NCBI RefSeq assembly: GCF_000442515.1 | Contig: NZ_AQPH01000031.1 | Location: 1-37,800, forward strand | DNA: 37,800 nt | Direction of reading: 5' to 3' | DNA from: Magnetospirillum fulvum MGU-K5 | GTDB taxonomy: Bacteria; Pseudomonadota; Alphaproteobacteria; Rhodospirillales; Magnetospirillaceae | Shown here: piece by piece, positions 25,465-35,069 of the stretch | How the letters are laid out: every line of letters begins with the position of its first letter | Numbering within the stretch: the first letter of the stretch is position 1 | Translations under genes and position numbers: made by a program | Notes under the pieces: generated by a model | The model's database searches: none | What the model saw: the letters and a program-made list of their open reading frames with translations, nothing else | What the model was told of the DNA's origin: nothing

Positions 25465-26762
25465 TACTCCGTCCCGATATTGAGCCTGATTCCAACTGAC
25501 AATCCGTGTGCCCCCAGCCCTTCGGCCTCGGCCAGCCGCACCGCCGCCGGGCCGATCGCCCGCAGCGAAGCGGCGTCACAGCCCAAGAGGGTGGTCCGCT
25601 TCATGAAGTCGAGCACGCCCAGGCCCGACGAGAACCGCGCCGAGCGCGCCGTCGGCAACACATGGTTCGGCCCGCCGACATAATCGCCCACCGCTTCCGG
25701 GGTGTAGCGGCCCAGGAAGATCGCCCCGGCATTGCGCACCCGCGCCGCCAAGGCTTCCGGCTCGGCCACCGCGAGTTCAAGATGCTCGGGCGCAATCCGG
25801 TCGATCAGCGGCAGCGAATCGGCCAGGGTCGGCACCACGATCACCGCGCCATGACGGTCCCAACTGTCCCGCGCGATGGCGGCGCGCGACAGGGTTTTCA
25901 GATGCGAGTCCACCGCCTGGGCGACGCGGCGGCCGAAGTCGGCATCGTCGGTGATCAGGATGCTCTGGGCGGCGGTGTCGTGCTCGGCCTGACTGAGCAG
26001 ATCGGCGGCGATCCAGCCGGGATCGTTGCCGTTATCGGCGACGACCAGAATCTCCGACGGCCCGGCGATCATGTCGATGCCGACCGTGCCGAACACCCGC
26101 CGCTTGGCGGCGGCGACATAGGCGTTGCCCGGTCCCACGATCTTATCGACCGGGCGGATGGTGGCGGTGCCATAGGCCAGCGCGCCAACCGCCTGGGCTC
26201 CGCCGACGCGGTAAATCTCGTCGATCCCGGCGATGCGGGCAGCGGCCAGAACCAGCGGGTTCAGCCGTCCCCCCGGCGAGGGCACCACCATCACCAGCCG
26301 CTCGACCCCGGCCGCCTTGGCCGGAATCGCGTTCATCAACACCGAGGAGGGATAGGCGGCGGTGCCGCCCGGCACGTACAGACCAGCAGCCTGGACCGCG
26401 GTCCAGCGCAGGCCGAGCCGTACCCCGGCCTCGTCAACGAAGTGATCGTCGCTCGGCACCTGACGGTGGTGGAAGGCGCGGATGCGGGCGGCGGCCAGTT
26501 CCAGCGCCGCCAGCAGATCGGGGTCGCAACTGGCGCAGGCGGCATCGACTTCATCGGAGCCGATCGCCAGACCAGCGGCGTTCAGTTCCAGCCGGTCGAA
26601 CCGGGCGGTGTATTCGATCAGGGCGGCATCGCCACGACGGCGGACGTCGGCCAGGATCGCGGCGACCTGGGCATCGACGTCCTCGTCCGTCTCGCGCTTC
26701 ATGTCGAGCAGAGCGGCGAACGCGGCTTCGAAATCCGGATCGGTGGAGGCAAGAGTCCGCAT
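25464..26762 (-). CDS. hisD: Histidinol dehydrogenase
   Basis: A 432-residue complete HisD, catalysing the last two oxidations of histidine synthesis with NAD and zinc. Visible are [50 protein letters not shown] and RIAPEHLEL, covering the zinc ligands and catalytic His-Glu. It is translated in a TGATG overlap from hisG and overlaps UPF0262 by one base. Confidence 0.96.
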   Translation of the reverse strand: MRTLASTDPDFEAAFAALLDMKRETDEDVDAQVAAILADVRRRGDAALIEYTARFDRLELNAAGLAIGSDEVDAACASCDPDLLAALELAAARIRAFHHRQVPSDDHFVDEAGVRLGLRWTAVQAAGLYVPGGTAAYPSSVLMNAIPAKAAGVERLVMVVPSPGGRLNPLVLAAARIAGIDEIYRVGGAQAVGALAYGTATIRPVDKIVGPGNAYVAAAKRRVFGTVGIDMIAGPSEILVVADNGNDPGWIAADLLSQAEHDTAAQSILITDDADFGRRVAQAVDSHLKTLSRAAIARDSWDRHGAVIVVPTLADSLPLIDRIAPEHLELAVAEPEALAARVRNAGAIFLGRYTPEAVGDYVGGPNHVLPTARSARFSSGLGVLDFMKRTTLLGCDAASLRAIGPAAVRLAEAEGLGAHGLSVGIRLNIGTE

Positions 26763-27427
26763 CAGGCTTGGGCTCCCCGGGCGCGGCGGAAGGATTCGAT
26801 CCAGCCGGACATTTCATCCGGTCGGGTCTTCAGCGCGGCGCGATTGACGATCAAACGGCTGGTGACCTGGGCGATCACTTCGACTTCCTTCAGCCCGTTG
26901 GCTTTCAGCGTCGCGCCCGACGATACCAGATCGACGATCCGCGAACACAGGCCCAGGGTGGGGGCCAGTTCCATCGCGCCGTTCAGCTTGACGCATTCGG
27001 CCTGGACGCCGCGCCGGGCGAAATGGCGACGGGTGATTTCGGGATATTTGGTGGCGATGCGGACATGGCTCCAGCGGCCGGGATCGTCGGTCGCGGCGAT
27101 ATCGTCCGGCTCGGCCACCGACAGGCGGCAGCCACCGATGCCCAGATCGAGCGGGGCGTAAATTTCAGGATAAGAAAATTCCATCAGCACATCGTTCCCG
27201 GCAATTCCCAGGTGCGCCGCGCCGAACGCGACAAAGGTCGCGACGTCGAACGAACGCACCCTGATGATATCGATGTGGGGATGGTTGGTGGTAAAGCGCA
27301 ACAGCCGGGAATGGGGATCGTCGAACGCGGCTTCGGGTTCGATCCCGGCGGCGCGGACCAGAGGCATCGCCTCGTCGAGAATCCTGCCTTTGGGCAGGGC
27401 GATCACCAATTTGTCTTGCTGGAGCAC
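26762..27427 (-). CDS. hisG: ATP phosphoribosyltransferase, short form
   Basis: 221 residues from a GTG at 27427 with GGAAG about ten bases upstream. [13 protein letters not shown] starts the protein, followed by [11 protein letters not shown] and the PRPP loop region [13 protein letters not shown]. The length is that of HisG-short, which lacks the regulatory C-terminal domain and needs HisZ as partner; hisZ is not in this window. First step of histidine synthesis and first gene of the housekeeping operon. Confidence 0.94.
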   Translation of the reverse strand: MLQQDKLVIALPKGRILDEAMPLVRAAGIEPEAAFDDPHSRLLRFTTNHPHIDIIRVRSFDVATFVAFGAAHLGIAGNDVLMEFSYPEIYAPLDLGIGGCRLSVAEPDDIAATDDPGRWSHVRIATKYPEITRRHFARRGVQAECVKLNGAMELAPTLGLCSRIVDLVSSGATLKANGLKEVEVIAQVTSRLIVNRAALKTRPDEMSGWIESFRRARGAQA

Positions 27428-27588
27428 GATACGTCTTCCGAAAATTCGATCCTGGCGGGGCTCGATTTCTACAAGGTTTCGGCGGGCGGTGCTACCTTAT
27501 GATGCGTTTTGTTCCGCTGCTCTGGCGTCGGGCCAGAGGCTCGGCTACACTCCGCCGCTTCCTGGAACGGCCAAAGAGCAGGGGGGAT

Positions 27589-28824
27589 ATGACCACGATC
27601 GACCAAGCCAGCGCGCCGGTCTGGGCGCCGCCTTATGCCGAGGCCGCCGCCCGCCCGCTCTGTACCGATTGCGGGGTGTCGCGTTCCGCCGATCCCCGCG
27701 CCTGTTCCCGCGCCTGTCAGTTCATCCATCCCGACCATGCCGGGCTTGAAGCCCGCATCCACGGCCGCACCCGCGATCCGTCCCGTCCTGACGAGCTGCA
27801 TTTCGGCCCGTTCCGCAAGATGTGGCAGGCGGCGCTGAAGAAGCCTAAGCCGGGGGCGCAATGGACCGGGATCACCACCCGGCTGGCCGAGCGGCTGCTG
27901 GAAAGCGGCAAGGTCGATGCGGTGCTGACGATGGTGGCCGACCCCAAGGATTCGTGGCGGCCGATGCCGGTGTTGGTGACCAAGCCCGAAGGGATGGCCT
28001 CGTGCCGGGGGATGCGGATGGGCTATGCCCCGCTGCTGGCCGGGCTGGAACCGGCGCGGCAACAGGGCTATCGCCGTCTCGCCGTGATCGGGGTGCCCTG
28101 TCAGATCCATCCGCTGCGGGTGCTGGAGCCGGAATTGGGCTTCGAGCGGCTGTACGTGATCGGCATTCCCTGTTCTGACAACACCACCACCGAGAGGTTC
28201 CACGACTTCCTGGCGCTGCTGACCGATCGCCCCGACCGCGTCACCTATCTCGAATTCCGCGCCGATTATCATGTCGAGATGCGTTTCAGCGACGGCCCGA
28301 ACAAGGAAATCCCGTTCCTGAAGCTGCCGATCTCGAGGCTGCCGTCCGATTTCTTCCCGCTGACCTGTCGCACCTGCGTCGATTACGTCAATTCACTAGC
28401 CGATCTGACCGTCGGCTACATGGCGGGGCGGGGCGAGCAATGGCTGCTTGTCCGCAATCAGACCGGCGAGGAAATCTTGTCGCTGCTGGGCGACGAGGTC
28501 CGCCTGACCGAACCCACCAGCGCCGGAAAGCGGAACGGCTCGGTCGCGGGCTTCATCAAGAACACCGAACGCGCGGCGGGCGGTCTGCCGATGCGGGGGA
28601 TGCCGGATTGGGCGCGCCCGATCGTCGCCTGGCTGATGCCGAAGGTCGGTCCCCGTGGGCTGGAACTCGCCCGCGCCCGGCTGGAGATGAAAGCGGCGGA
28701 ATCGGTGATCCACCTGCGCCTTCAGCAGCCCAAGCGCATGGCGGCGATGATCCCCGCCCATGTCTGGACCCTGGTCGAGCCCTATGGCTTGACCCCCGCC
28801 GAGGGAGAGCGCGGCGGGGCGTAA
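27589..28824 (+). CDS. bciB: 3,8-divinyl chlorophyllide 8-vinyl reductase, BciB type
   Basis: The ATG at 27589 with AGGGGGG upstream gives 411 residues; an in-frame ATG at 27499 would add a basic leader without support. It belongs to the FrhB/coenzyme F420 hydrogenase beta subunit family. Cysteines 25, 28, 39 and 43 and the late TCRTCVDYVNSLADL block provide iron-sulfur ligands. HGR-RD, DELHFG, GAQWTGI and the DYVNSLADLTVGYM block closely match cyanobacterial Slr1923 (BciB), which uses ferredoxin to reduce the 8-vinyl group in (bacterio)chlorophyll synthesis. It stands alone, divergent from hisG, with no other photosynthesis gene in view. Homologous FrhB proteins of other function are the main alternative. 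Confidence 0.83.
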   Translation: MTTIDQASAPVWAPPYAEAAARPLCTDCGVSRSADPRACSRACQFIHPDHAGLEARIHGRTRDPSRPDELHFGPFRKMWQAALKKPKPGAQWTGITTRLAERLLESGKVDAVLTMVADPKDSWRPMPVLVTKPEGMASCRGMRMGYAPLLAGLEPARQQGYRRLAVIGVPCQIHPLRVLEPELGFERLYVIGIPCSDNTTTERFHDFLALLTDRPDRVTYLEFRADYHVEMRFSDGPNKEIPFLKLPISRLPSDFFPLTCRTCVDYVNSLADLTVGYMAGRGEQWLLVRNQTGEEILSLLGDEVRLTEPTSAGKRNGSVAGFIKNTERAAGGLPMRGMPDWARPIVAWLMPKVGPRGLELARARLEMKAAESVIHLRLQQPKRMAAMIPAHVWTLVEPYGLTPAEGERGGA

Positions 28825-28842
28825 GGCTTCGCGGTTCAAGAT

Positions 28843-28890
28843 TTGGGGGCTGTCCGCCCCCAATCCCCCGATCGGGAGGCTTGCCTCCCG
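28843..28890 (+). terminator. Tandem hairpins after bciB
   Basis: TTGGGGGC (28843-28850) pairs with GCCCCCAA (28856-28863), and CGGGAGGC (28873-28880) with GCCTCCCG (28883-28890). They start 19 bases after the bciB stop and probably end its transcript, although T runs are poor. Confidence 0.6.
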
Positions 28891-28898
28891 AACCCTCC
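28886..28898 (+). repeat. 13-bp direct repeat, left copy
   Basis: TCCCGAACCCTCC, identical to 30109-30121. Its first bases belong to the second hairpin after bciB. The two copies bracket the AT-rich AbiJ-like gene. Confidence 0.7.
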
Positions 28899-29049
28899 GG
28901 TCGTGTCTCAGTTGGGCCGGAAGGGGAAGGTCGGGTTTTGAACATGTGACGGAGTAAAGGATATGACAGCATATCCATGAGCTTCGGCAAAATCCGGCTC
29001 AATACCCGTCATTACAGCAGGACCGAGAAGGGCGAATCTTGCGCTCTCC

Positions 29050-29895
29050 TTAAAGTTTCGCCATTGCTATAAGGTAGTTAATGAAGGCTGAGCAAGTAAT
29101 TAGCATAAACTGCGCATCTTCATGCGTTAACGACTCTTCCTCAAGCAAAGCGTGCCGTATTCCGTCAGCGTCGCTTGTGTAGCCATATAACTTATTGAAT
29201 GCATCTTTTTGAGCCGAGTGCAATTGAAAGCCATCCCTCTCCATTTGTTTGAGAGCTAAGCCAAGGCTTGCGTTGGCGTTCCCCGTGATGATACAGCATG
29301 CCGCTTCAACGGCACTGATGGCCTCTTTGATCGAATTCCGGTAATCTGGATCTGCGCGCCTAGCCAAATGGCCTAAAGATGATCTGATATGGATGGCTAC
29401 TGGTTCAAATCGCCCCGTGGCGGACTGAGCAGAATCTACTGCATCTAGTTCAATTTCAGATGTAATTTTTAAAAATTTACAGCCAATCATTCTGAATCCG
29501 GATAGTTCCGATTCGAGTATGATATTGCATTTATTTTCAAATGCATCTTTTCTTCTTAGATCAGAAATCAAATCGTCAACACAGAACTCAACAAAATCAT
29601 ACACATCGTGCCATGGTGAATCGTAAAACCAGTTCCTAATTATATTTCTTGGATCGTTTTTTGAAGCTCCACCCCAAAAAACCCCAATAGTATCCGTTGG
29701 ATATTTAAAATATGAACCCCAGATAATTCTAACAATATTTCTCATCGATGGTGATTGTCTTAGGTCTATATAATTATCATATAAAATTTCTCTAGTAAGT
29801 AAGTTCCAGAGTCTATTTCGAAGAGCGCTGTCCATGTCATTCAATTGAATGAATTCTTTGGCTGGTCGGAAGCCGTACCTTTCAGCAAACCTCAT
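29050..29895 (-). CDS. AbiJ N-terminal-domain-4-like abortive infection protein
   Basis: The ATG at 29895 with GGA eight bases upstream gives 281 residues starting MRFAERYGFRPAKEFIQ; the extra 38 codons to 30009 look noncoding. The N-terminal block (FAERYGF, then MDSALRNRLWNLL) is the AbiJ_NTD4 pattern. The C-terminal third, with SIKEAISAVEAACCII, LYGYTSDADGIRHALLEEE and AQFMLITCSAFINYLI, is the helical effector-like module usually paired with it. RSSLGH near residue 170 fits a HEPN R-x4-H pattern, so RNase activity is possible (inference). Base composition is much more AT-rich than the neighbours, a sign of transfer. The gene converges on bciB and lies downstream of cobL. Role in phage defence is inferred from family. 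Confidence 0.75.
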   Translation of the reverse strand: MRFAERYGFRPAKEFIQLNDMDSALRNRLWNLLTREILYDNYIDLRQSPSMRNIVRIIWGSYFKYPTDTIGVFWGGASKNDPRNIIRNWFYDSPWHDVYDFVEFCVDDLISDLRRKDAFENKCNIILESELSGFRMIGCKFLKITSEIELDAVDSAQSATGRFEPVAIHIRSSLGHLARRADPDYRNSIKEAISAVEAACCIITGNANASLGLALKQMERDGFQLHSAQKDAFNKLYGYTSDADGIRHALLEEESLTHEDAQFMLITCSAFINYLIAMAKL

Positions 29896-30108
29896 TTTTC
29901 CACAACCTGTCCAGCAACGAATTATGCAAGAGTGCGTGCGGGCGTCTTTGGTGTCAATCCTGATAGGTGTCCTCGGCTCATAAACCTCTACCCACTCCAG
30001 CCCCTCCAAGACAACGCGCTGAATTAGGGCAAAATCCGCTATTGAGAAGCGATGCCGATTTGTTGAACGGCAATGATGAGCGCATACCTGAATTTCAAAC
30101 TATGACAT

Positions 30109-30121
30109 TCCCGAACCCTCC
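30109..30121 (+). repeat. 13-bp direct repeat, right copy
   Basis: TCCCGAACCCTCC, identical to 28886-28898, 1223 bases apart start to start. It marks the edge where base composition returns to the GC-rich type. Confidence 0.7.
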
Positions 30122-30150
30122 ATTTTCTTGATATTACAAAAATTAGGAGG

Positions 30151-30172
30151 TTTGGAGGCTTTTGCCTCCAAA
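30151..30172 (-). terminator. Hairpin terminator after cobL
   Basis: TTTGGAGGC (30151-30159), loop TTTT, GCCTCCAAA (30164-30172): a 9-bp stem. A second stem CCGGGC/GCCCGG lies at 30178-30193. Both are within 65 bases of the cobL stop on the minus strand. Confidence 0.6.
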
Positions 30173-30214
30173 TGGGTCCGGGCGATAGCCCGGTCGCGTA
30201 GCGGAAGGCCCCCC

Positions 30215-31423
30215 CTATCCCTTCACCGCGACCCAGAGTGTCACCGGCAAGGCGGTTCTCCAGGTATCGAAGCGGCCGAGCGGCTCGGCCTGGGCGACCG
30301 ATAGGCGGGTCAGGCTGCCGCCGAAGCGGTCGCGCCAGGACACCAGGGCGGTTTCGGTCTGGACCGTGACCGCGTTGGCGACGAGGCGGCCGCCCGGTTT
30401 CAGCGCCTCCCAGCAGGTTTCGACGACACCTTCGACGGTGAGGCCGCCGCCGATGAACACCGCGTCGGGCGACTCAAGGCCGGCGAGCGCGGCGGGGGCG
30501 CGACCGGCGACGATCCGCAGGCTCGGCACGCCCAGGGCGGCGGCGTTGGCGGCAATCGTCTGCTGCCGCTCGGGGTCGGATTCGATTGCGATGGCGCGGC
30601 AGGCGGGGTGGGTGCGCATCCATTCGATCCCGATCGAGCCGCTGCCGCCGCCGACATCCCACAGCAACTCGCCGGGCAGCGGAGCAAGCCGGGCCAGGGT
30701 GACGGCGCGGATGTCGCGCTTGGTCAATTGGCCGTCGGTGGCATAGGCCTCGTCGGGCAGACCGGCCAGCCGCGACCACACTGTTGCGTCGGGGGCGGCG
30801 CGGCACTCGATCGCGATCAGGTTCAGGTCGGCGGCGGGCTGGTCGCCCCAGGCGGCGGCGCTGGTTTCGATCCGGCGCTCACGCGGGCCGCCCAGATGCT
30901 CGAACACGACGAAGCGGCTGTCGCCAAAGCCTCGCCGGGTCAGCAGCGCCGCCAGGGTAGCGGGGCTGGTGCCGTCGGCCGACAGAACCAGGATTTTGGC
31001 GCCGGGGACGAGGTGGGGATGCAGCAACTCGACGGGGCGGCCGGTGACGCTGACCAGGGTGACGTCCTGGAGCGGCCAGCCGAGCCGGGCCGCCGCCAGC
31101 GACGGCGAGGAGGGGGCGGACAACACCCGCATTTCGGTGGGATCAATCCGCCGGGCGAGCGAGGCCCCGATCCCGTACAGCATCGGATCGCCGCTGGCCA
31201 ACACGCAGACATTTTGGCCGCGCTGCGACAGCACCAGATCAATTGCGGTGTCGAACGGGCTGGGCCAATCCACCCGGTTCTGTCCCGGCTGGAGGGCGAC
31301 AAGGTCGAGGTGACGCCGTCCGCCGATCAGCAGGGAGGCCGAGGCGATGGCGGCGCGTGCCGCCTCTCCCAGCCCGGCCGGGCCGTCTTCTCCCAATCCC
31401 ACTATCGTCAGCCATGCGGGCAT
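30215..31423 (-). CDS. cobL: Precorrin-6Y C5,15-methyltransferase (decarboxylating)
   Basis: ATG at 31423 with GGAAAGG upstream gives 402 residues. The N-terminal part is CbiE-like ([28 protein letters not shown]), the C-terminal part CbiT-like with the SAM site [16 protein letters not shown]. This fusion performs two methylations and the decarboxylation of the acetate side chain in the corrin pathway. It is divergent from cobH over 185 bases; no cobalamin riboswitch was recognised there. Confidence 0.93.
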   Translation of the reverse strand: MPAWLTIVGLGEDGPAGLGEAARAAIASASLLIGGRRHLDLVALQPGQNRVDWPSPFDTAIDLVLSQRGQNVCVLASGDPMLYGIGASLARRIDPTEMRVLSAPSSPSLAAARLGWPLQDVTLVSVTGRPVELLHPHLVPGAKILVLSADGTSPATLAALLTRRGFGDSRFVVFEHLGGPRERRIETSAAAWGDQPAADLNLIAIECRAAPDATVWSRLAGLPDEAYATDGQLTKRDIRAVTLARLAPLPGELLWDVGGGSGSIGIEWMRTHPACRAIAIESDPERQQTIAANAAALGVPSLRIVAGRAPAALAGLESPDAVFIGGGLTVEGVVETCWEALKPGGRLVANAVTVQTETALVSWRDRFGGSLTRLSVAQAEPLGRFDTWRTALPVTLWVAVKG

Positions 31424-31608
31424 CGTGTCGGCCTTTCCTCGTTCCGCGTTTGCCGGGCGGTGATACGCCATGCCCCCCGGTGGCGGCAAGCGGCGCAGAC
31501 TGTATCTTTCATCGGCCCCCTCGTTTGGTGTATGAGTGCGCCACCGCCAGGGCTCCTTGGGGCCAAAAAGGGAACAAACAGCGCCTTTTGTTAAAGTCCA
31601 GGAGCATG

Positions 31609-32235
31609 ATGGTCGACTATACCCGCGACGCCCAAGACATCTATCGTCAGTCCTTCGCCATTATCCGGGCTGAAGCCGATCTGTCTCGTATTCCCGCCGA
31701 TCTGGAAAAGCTGGCGGTTCGCGTCGCTCATTCCTGCGGGATGCCCGACATCGTTGACGATCTGCGCTTTTCCGAAGGGGCCGGTGCCTCCGGTCGCGCC
31801 GCTCTGCTGGCTGGCGCGCCGATCCTGTGCGATTGCAAGATGGTGGCCGAGGGGATCACCCGCGCCCGTCTGCCCGCCAATAACGACGTGATCTGTACCT
31901 TGAACGATCCCAAGGTTCCCGAACTGGCCAAGGCAATGGGCACCACCCGGTCGGCGGCGGCGCTGGAATTGTGGCGGCCCCGTCTGGGCGGCGCGATCGT
32001 CGCGGTCGGCAACGCGCCGACGGCGTTGTTCCACCTGTTGGAAATGATCGACGAAGGCGCGCCCAAGCCGGCGCTGATCCTGGGCATTCCCGTCGGCTAT
32101 GTCGGTGCGGCCGAATCCAAGGATGCGCTGGCCGAAAACAGCCGGGGCGTTCCGTTCGTGGTGGTGCGCGGCCGTCGTGGCGGCAGCGCGATGGTGGCGG
32201 CGGCAATCAACGCGCTGGCCTCGGAGCAAGAATAA
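31609..32235 (+). CDS. cobH: Precorrin-8X methylmutase
   Basis: 208 residues from ATG 31609 ([12 protein letters not shown]); AGGAG lies four bases upstream, and ATG 31606 is an alternative. The catalytic histidine is in [39 protein letters not shown] and [12 protein letters not shown] complete the CobH/CbiC signature. It moves the C11 methyl to C12, giving hydrogenobyrinic acid. First gene of cobHIJ; TAATG overlap with cobI. Confidence 0.94.
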   Translation: MVDYTRDAQDIYRQSFAIIRAEADLSRIPADLEKLAVRVAHSCGMPDIVDDLRFSEGAGASGRAALLAGAPILCDCKMVAEGITRARLPANNDVICTLNDPKVPELAKAMGTTRSAAALELWRPRLGGAIVAVGNAPTALFHLLEMIDEGAPKPALILGIPVGYVGAAESKDALAENSRGVPFVVVRGRRGGSAMVAAAINALASEQE

Positions 32236-32969
32236 TGTCGGAGGCAAAGGGACGTCTGTTCGGTCTGGGGGTTGGTCCCGGCGATCCTGAACTGATCACG
32301 TTAAAGGCGCTGCGGCGTCTGCGCGAATCTCAGGTGGTGGCCTATCCGGCGGCGAAGGGCCGCAAGGGCAATGCGTTGACGATCGTCGAGGCCCATCTCG
32401 ACCCGTCGCAGATTCTGTTGCCGATGATCTATCCGGTGACTACCGAGAAAATGCCGCCGCCGTTCAATTACGAAACGGCGATGCGGGCGTTTTATGACGA
32501 ATCCGCCGAAGAGGTTGCGGCCCATCTCGATGCCGGGCGCGACGTTGCCGCGATCTGCGAGGGCGACCCGTTCTTCTACGGCTCGTTCATGTATCTGCAC
32601 GACCGTCTGGCCCACCGCTACGAGACCGAAGTGGTGCCGGGGGTCTGTTCGATGCTGGCCTGCGCCTCGGTGCTGGGCGCGCCGTTGGTTTATCGCAACC
32701 AGACCCTGACCGTGCTGTCCGGGGTGCTGCCCGAAGAAGAGCTGAAGCGCCGCCTGGGCGATACCGAGGCCGCCGCGATCATGAAGCTGGGCACCAACTT
32801 CACCAAGGCGCGCAAGGTGGTGACCGAGCTTGGCTTGCTCGACCGCGCCCTCTATGTCGAGCGGGCAACGATGGAAAATCAGCGGATAGAACCTCTGGCG
32901 GGTGTCGACCCCGATACGGTACCCTATTTCGCGATGATCCTGGTTCCCGGTCCTCGGTGGGAGGCGTAA
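32235..32969 (+). CDS. cobI: Precorrin-2 C20-methyltransferase
   Basis: 244 residues of the tetrapyrrole methylase fold: [17 protein letters not shown] at the start, [16 protein letters not shown] for SAM binding, [14 protein letters not shown] and the late ERATMENQR. It adds the C20 methyl that is later lost on ring contraction. The start overlaps the cobH stop and the end overlaps the next start, both as TAATG, so the three genes are coupled. Confidence 0.94.
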   Translation: MSEAKGRLFGLGVGPGDPELITLKALRRLRESQVVAYPAAKGRKGNALTIVEAHLDPSQILLPMIYPVTTEKMPPPFNYETAMRAFYDESAEEVAAHLDAGRDVAAICEGDPFFYGSFMYLHDRLAHRYETEVVPGVCSMLACASVLGAPLVYRNQTLTVLSGVLPEEELKRRLGDTEAAAIMKLGTNFTKARKVVTELGLLDRALYVERATMENQRIEPLAGVDPDTVPYFAMILVPGPRWEA

Positions 32970-34168
32970 TGGAGTCGGTGCTGGCCCCAGCCATTCTTTG
33001 TCTTGGTCCGGAAGGGCTGGAAACCGCCCGACGCATTCGGGCCGGTTGCCCCGATGCGGCGATTCGCGGTCTGGCCGGGCCGGTCGAAGACGCGGAGATC
33101 CGCCACGATTCGATCGAGGCCGCGTTGCGCGATCTCTATCGCCGCGATGTGCCGATCATCGCGCTCTGCGCTGCCGGAACGGTGATCCGCGCGCTGGGGC
33201 CGCTGCTGGGCGACGGGCTGGCCGAACCGCCGGTGCTGGCGGTGGCCGAGGATGGTAGCGCGGTGGTGCCGCTGCTGGGCTTGCGCCGGGGTGCGGTCGC
33301 GTTGTCGCGGATCGTCGGTGCCTCGCTGGGCACCGTGCCTGCCTTCACGTCGCCCGAAGAGGACGAGGTGCAGTGCCGCCCGTCCGCACCGCGTCAGCGC
33401 GGGCGGCTGGCGGTGATCGGTCTGGGGCCGGGCACCAGCGGGCTGATGGCCCCCGAAGTGCGCGAGGAATTGCGCCGCGCCCGCCACATCATCGGCTATG
33501 AAACCTATGTTCGGATGGCCGGGCCGTTCCGCCCGGATCAGATCATCCATGCCTCGGACAATCGGGTCGAAATGGACCGCGCCCGTCATGCGTTTGCCTT
33601 GGCCGCCGGGGGCGAGGATGTCGTGGTGGTGTCGTCGGGCGATCCCGGCATTTTCGCGATGGCGAGTGCGGTGCTGGAAGCGCTGCATCTGTCGGACGAG
33701 CCATCCTGGCACAGCGATGTCGAACTGGTGATCCTGCCCGGCATTTCCGCTGCCCAGGCGGCGGCGGCGCGGGCCGGAGCGCCGCTGGGACACGATTTCT
33801 GCACGATCTCGCTGTCGGACAATCTGAAGCCGTGGCCGGTGATCCTTGACCGGCTGGACCATGCCGCGACCGCCGATCTGGTGCTGGCGCTCTATAACCC
33901 GATCTCGGTCGCCCGGCCATGGCAGTTGGGCGAGGCGCTGGATTTGCTGCGTCGTCACCGTGCCGATGCGACCCCGGTGGTGCTGGGCCGCGATGTCGGC
34001 CGCCCCGGCGAGCGGATTTCCGTTGTCACCCTGGGCGAGCTTCGCCCCGATATGGTCGATATGCGGACGGTGGTGATCGTCGGGTCCTCGACCACCCGCT
34101 CGTTCCCCCGCCATGGCGGCGGGTCATGGGTCTATACCCCGCGCTGGTACGGGGTCAGCCCGGACTGA
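32969..34168 (+). CDS. cobJ: CbiG-like domain fused to precorrin-3B C17-methyltransferase
   Basis: 399 residues from the ATG in the TAATG junction, with GGGAGG upstream. Residues 1-140 are CbiG-like: IIALCAAGTVIRALGPLL, then VVPLLGLRRGAVALSRIV and a VPAFTS end. From about residue 150 the CobJ/CbiH methylase begins with LAVIGLGPGTSGLMAPEV, followed by GYETYVRMAGP, SSGDPGIFAMAS, LPGISAAQAAAARAG and YNPISVARPW. CobJ methylates C17 with ring contraction. In the anaerobic route CbiG opens the lactone ring; how the domain serves here is not certain. Confidence 0.9.
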   Translation: MESVLAPAILCLGPEGLETARRIRAGCPDAAIRGLAGPVEDAEIRHDSIEAALRDLYRRDVPIIALCAAGTVIRALGPLLGDGLAEPPVLAVAEDGSAVVPLLGLRRGAVALSRIVGASLGTVPAFTSPEEDEVQCRPSAPRQRGRLAVIGLGPGTSGLMAPEVREELRRARHIIGYETYVRMAGPFRPDQIIHASDNRVEMDRARHAFALAAGGEDVVVVSSGDPGIFAMASAVLEALHLSDEPSWHSDVELVILPGISAAQAAAARAGAPLGHDFCTISLSDNLKPWPVILDRLDHAATADLVLALYNPISVARPWQLGEALDLLRRHRADATPVVLGRDVGRPGERISVVTLGELRPDMVDMRTVVIVGSSTTRSFPRHGGGSWVYTPRWYGVSPD

Positions 34169-34193
34169 TCGCGATCGGGTTTCCCCATATGAA

Positions 34194-34227
34194 TTAACCG
34201 TCGGCTCCACAAGGAGCCGACGGTTAA
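34194..34227. terminator. Bidirectional hairpin terminator
   Basis: A perfect 15-bp stem, TTAACCGTCGGCTCC (34194-34208) with its complement (34213-34227), around the loop ACAA. It sits in the gap between converging cobJ and the methyltransferase gene and can serve both; A/T bases at the stem ends replace a T run. Confidence 0.85.
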
Positions 34228-34242
34228 TGCGTGCCGTGAGTG

Positions 34243-35025
34243 TTACACCCGCCAGACCAGGATCGAAATCGGATAGCGCATCCGTACCTCGCCCGTGTCG
34301 TCGCACCGGGCGGCGAAGCCATGGCGGTCCGACCCTTCTCTGGCATCGGCGGTCAGACGCTCGCGGATCATCTGGGCCGCGTCGGCCTCGCACGCCGAGG
34401 CGGCAAGCTGATCCTCCAGCCCGACCTCAAGCTCATAGCTGGCCCCGTCAAGCCGGGTCAGGCCAAGGTCGCAGCCCATCCGCATCAGCGTGGCGCGGGG
34501 CAGGGCATGGGTATGGGACGGATCACGCAGCCGCTCGATCTCGTCAAACCCGGTGGCCGATGCCTCGTCCGGGGTGGCGTCGATCACCATCACCCGGCCG
34601 CCCGGACGGCATACCCGCGCCATCTCGGCCAGCACCTGTTCGGGCCGGGCGAAATGATGGACGGCATAGCGGCACAGCACTAGATCGAACCGATCCTCGG
34701 GCCAGGGCAGCGCGGCGACATTGCCGGTATGCCAGCCGAGATTGCTCAGTCCCTTTTCGGCCTGACGCGCCTGGGCCGAGGCGATCATCGCCGGGGTCAG
34801 GTCGATTCCATCGACGTGGCGGGCGGTTGCCGCCGCCGCACAGGCGACCAGACCGGGACCACAGGCGACATCAAGAACGTGATCCTCGCCCGACAGCCCG
34901 GCACAGCGAAACGCCAGCGCCATGGCTTCGGCGTCGGAGTGAATCGGCAAGGCGGCAAAGGCGGCCGATTGGCGGGTAAACTGATCGATCGTGGTGGCGA
35001 TGTGCGATGGGTCTTGCTGGGTCAT
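34243..35025 (-). CDS. Class I SAM-dependent methyltransferase
   Basis: ATG 35025 with GAGGAT eight bases upstream gives 260 residues. VLDVACGPGLVA is SAM motif I, GIDLTPAMIASAQ motif II, and FDLVLCRYAVHHFARPEQVLAEMARVCRPGG the UbiE/Methyltransf_11 block. The C-terminus (about residues 170-260) is not recognised. Substrate unknown. It is divergent from an AraC regulator, which probably controls it. Confidence 0.82.
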   Translation of the reverse strand: MTQQDPSHIATTIDQFTRQSAAFAALPIHSDAEAMALAFRCAGLSGEDHVLDVACGPGLVACAAAATARHVDGIDLTPAMIASAQARQAEKGLSNLGWHTGNVAALPWPEDRFDLVLCRYAVHHFARPEQVLAEMARVCRPGGRVMVIDATPDEASATGFDEIERLRDPSHTHALPRATLMRMGCDLGLTRLDGASYELEVGLEDQLAASACEADAAQMIRERLTADAREGSDRHGFAARCDDTGEVRMRYPISILVWRV

Positions 35026-35069
35026 CTCTGGATCCTCGTTCCGATCCACCAGGGATAACACTCTTCCGA

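Larger units (their letters stand above)
29896..30214. other. Gene-free stretch between abiJ-like gene and cobL
   Basis: About 320 bases without a convincing gene. The AT-rich first two thirds should hold the abiJ-like promoter, but no clear -35/-10 pair is seen. The last 100 bases carry the right copy of the 13-bp repeat and two hairpins that belong to the end of cobL. Confidence 0.6.

Noticed and set aside
29896-30009. N-terminal extension of the AbiJ-like protein
   Set aside because: The family pattern begins at MRFAERYGF (ATG 29895) with a ribosome binding site; the extra 38 codons have no family match and no better site.
31424-31608. Possible cobalamin riboswitch between cobL and cobH
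   Set aside because: No B12 box or matching fold could be recognised in the 185 bases on either strand.
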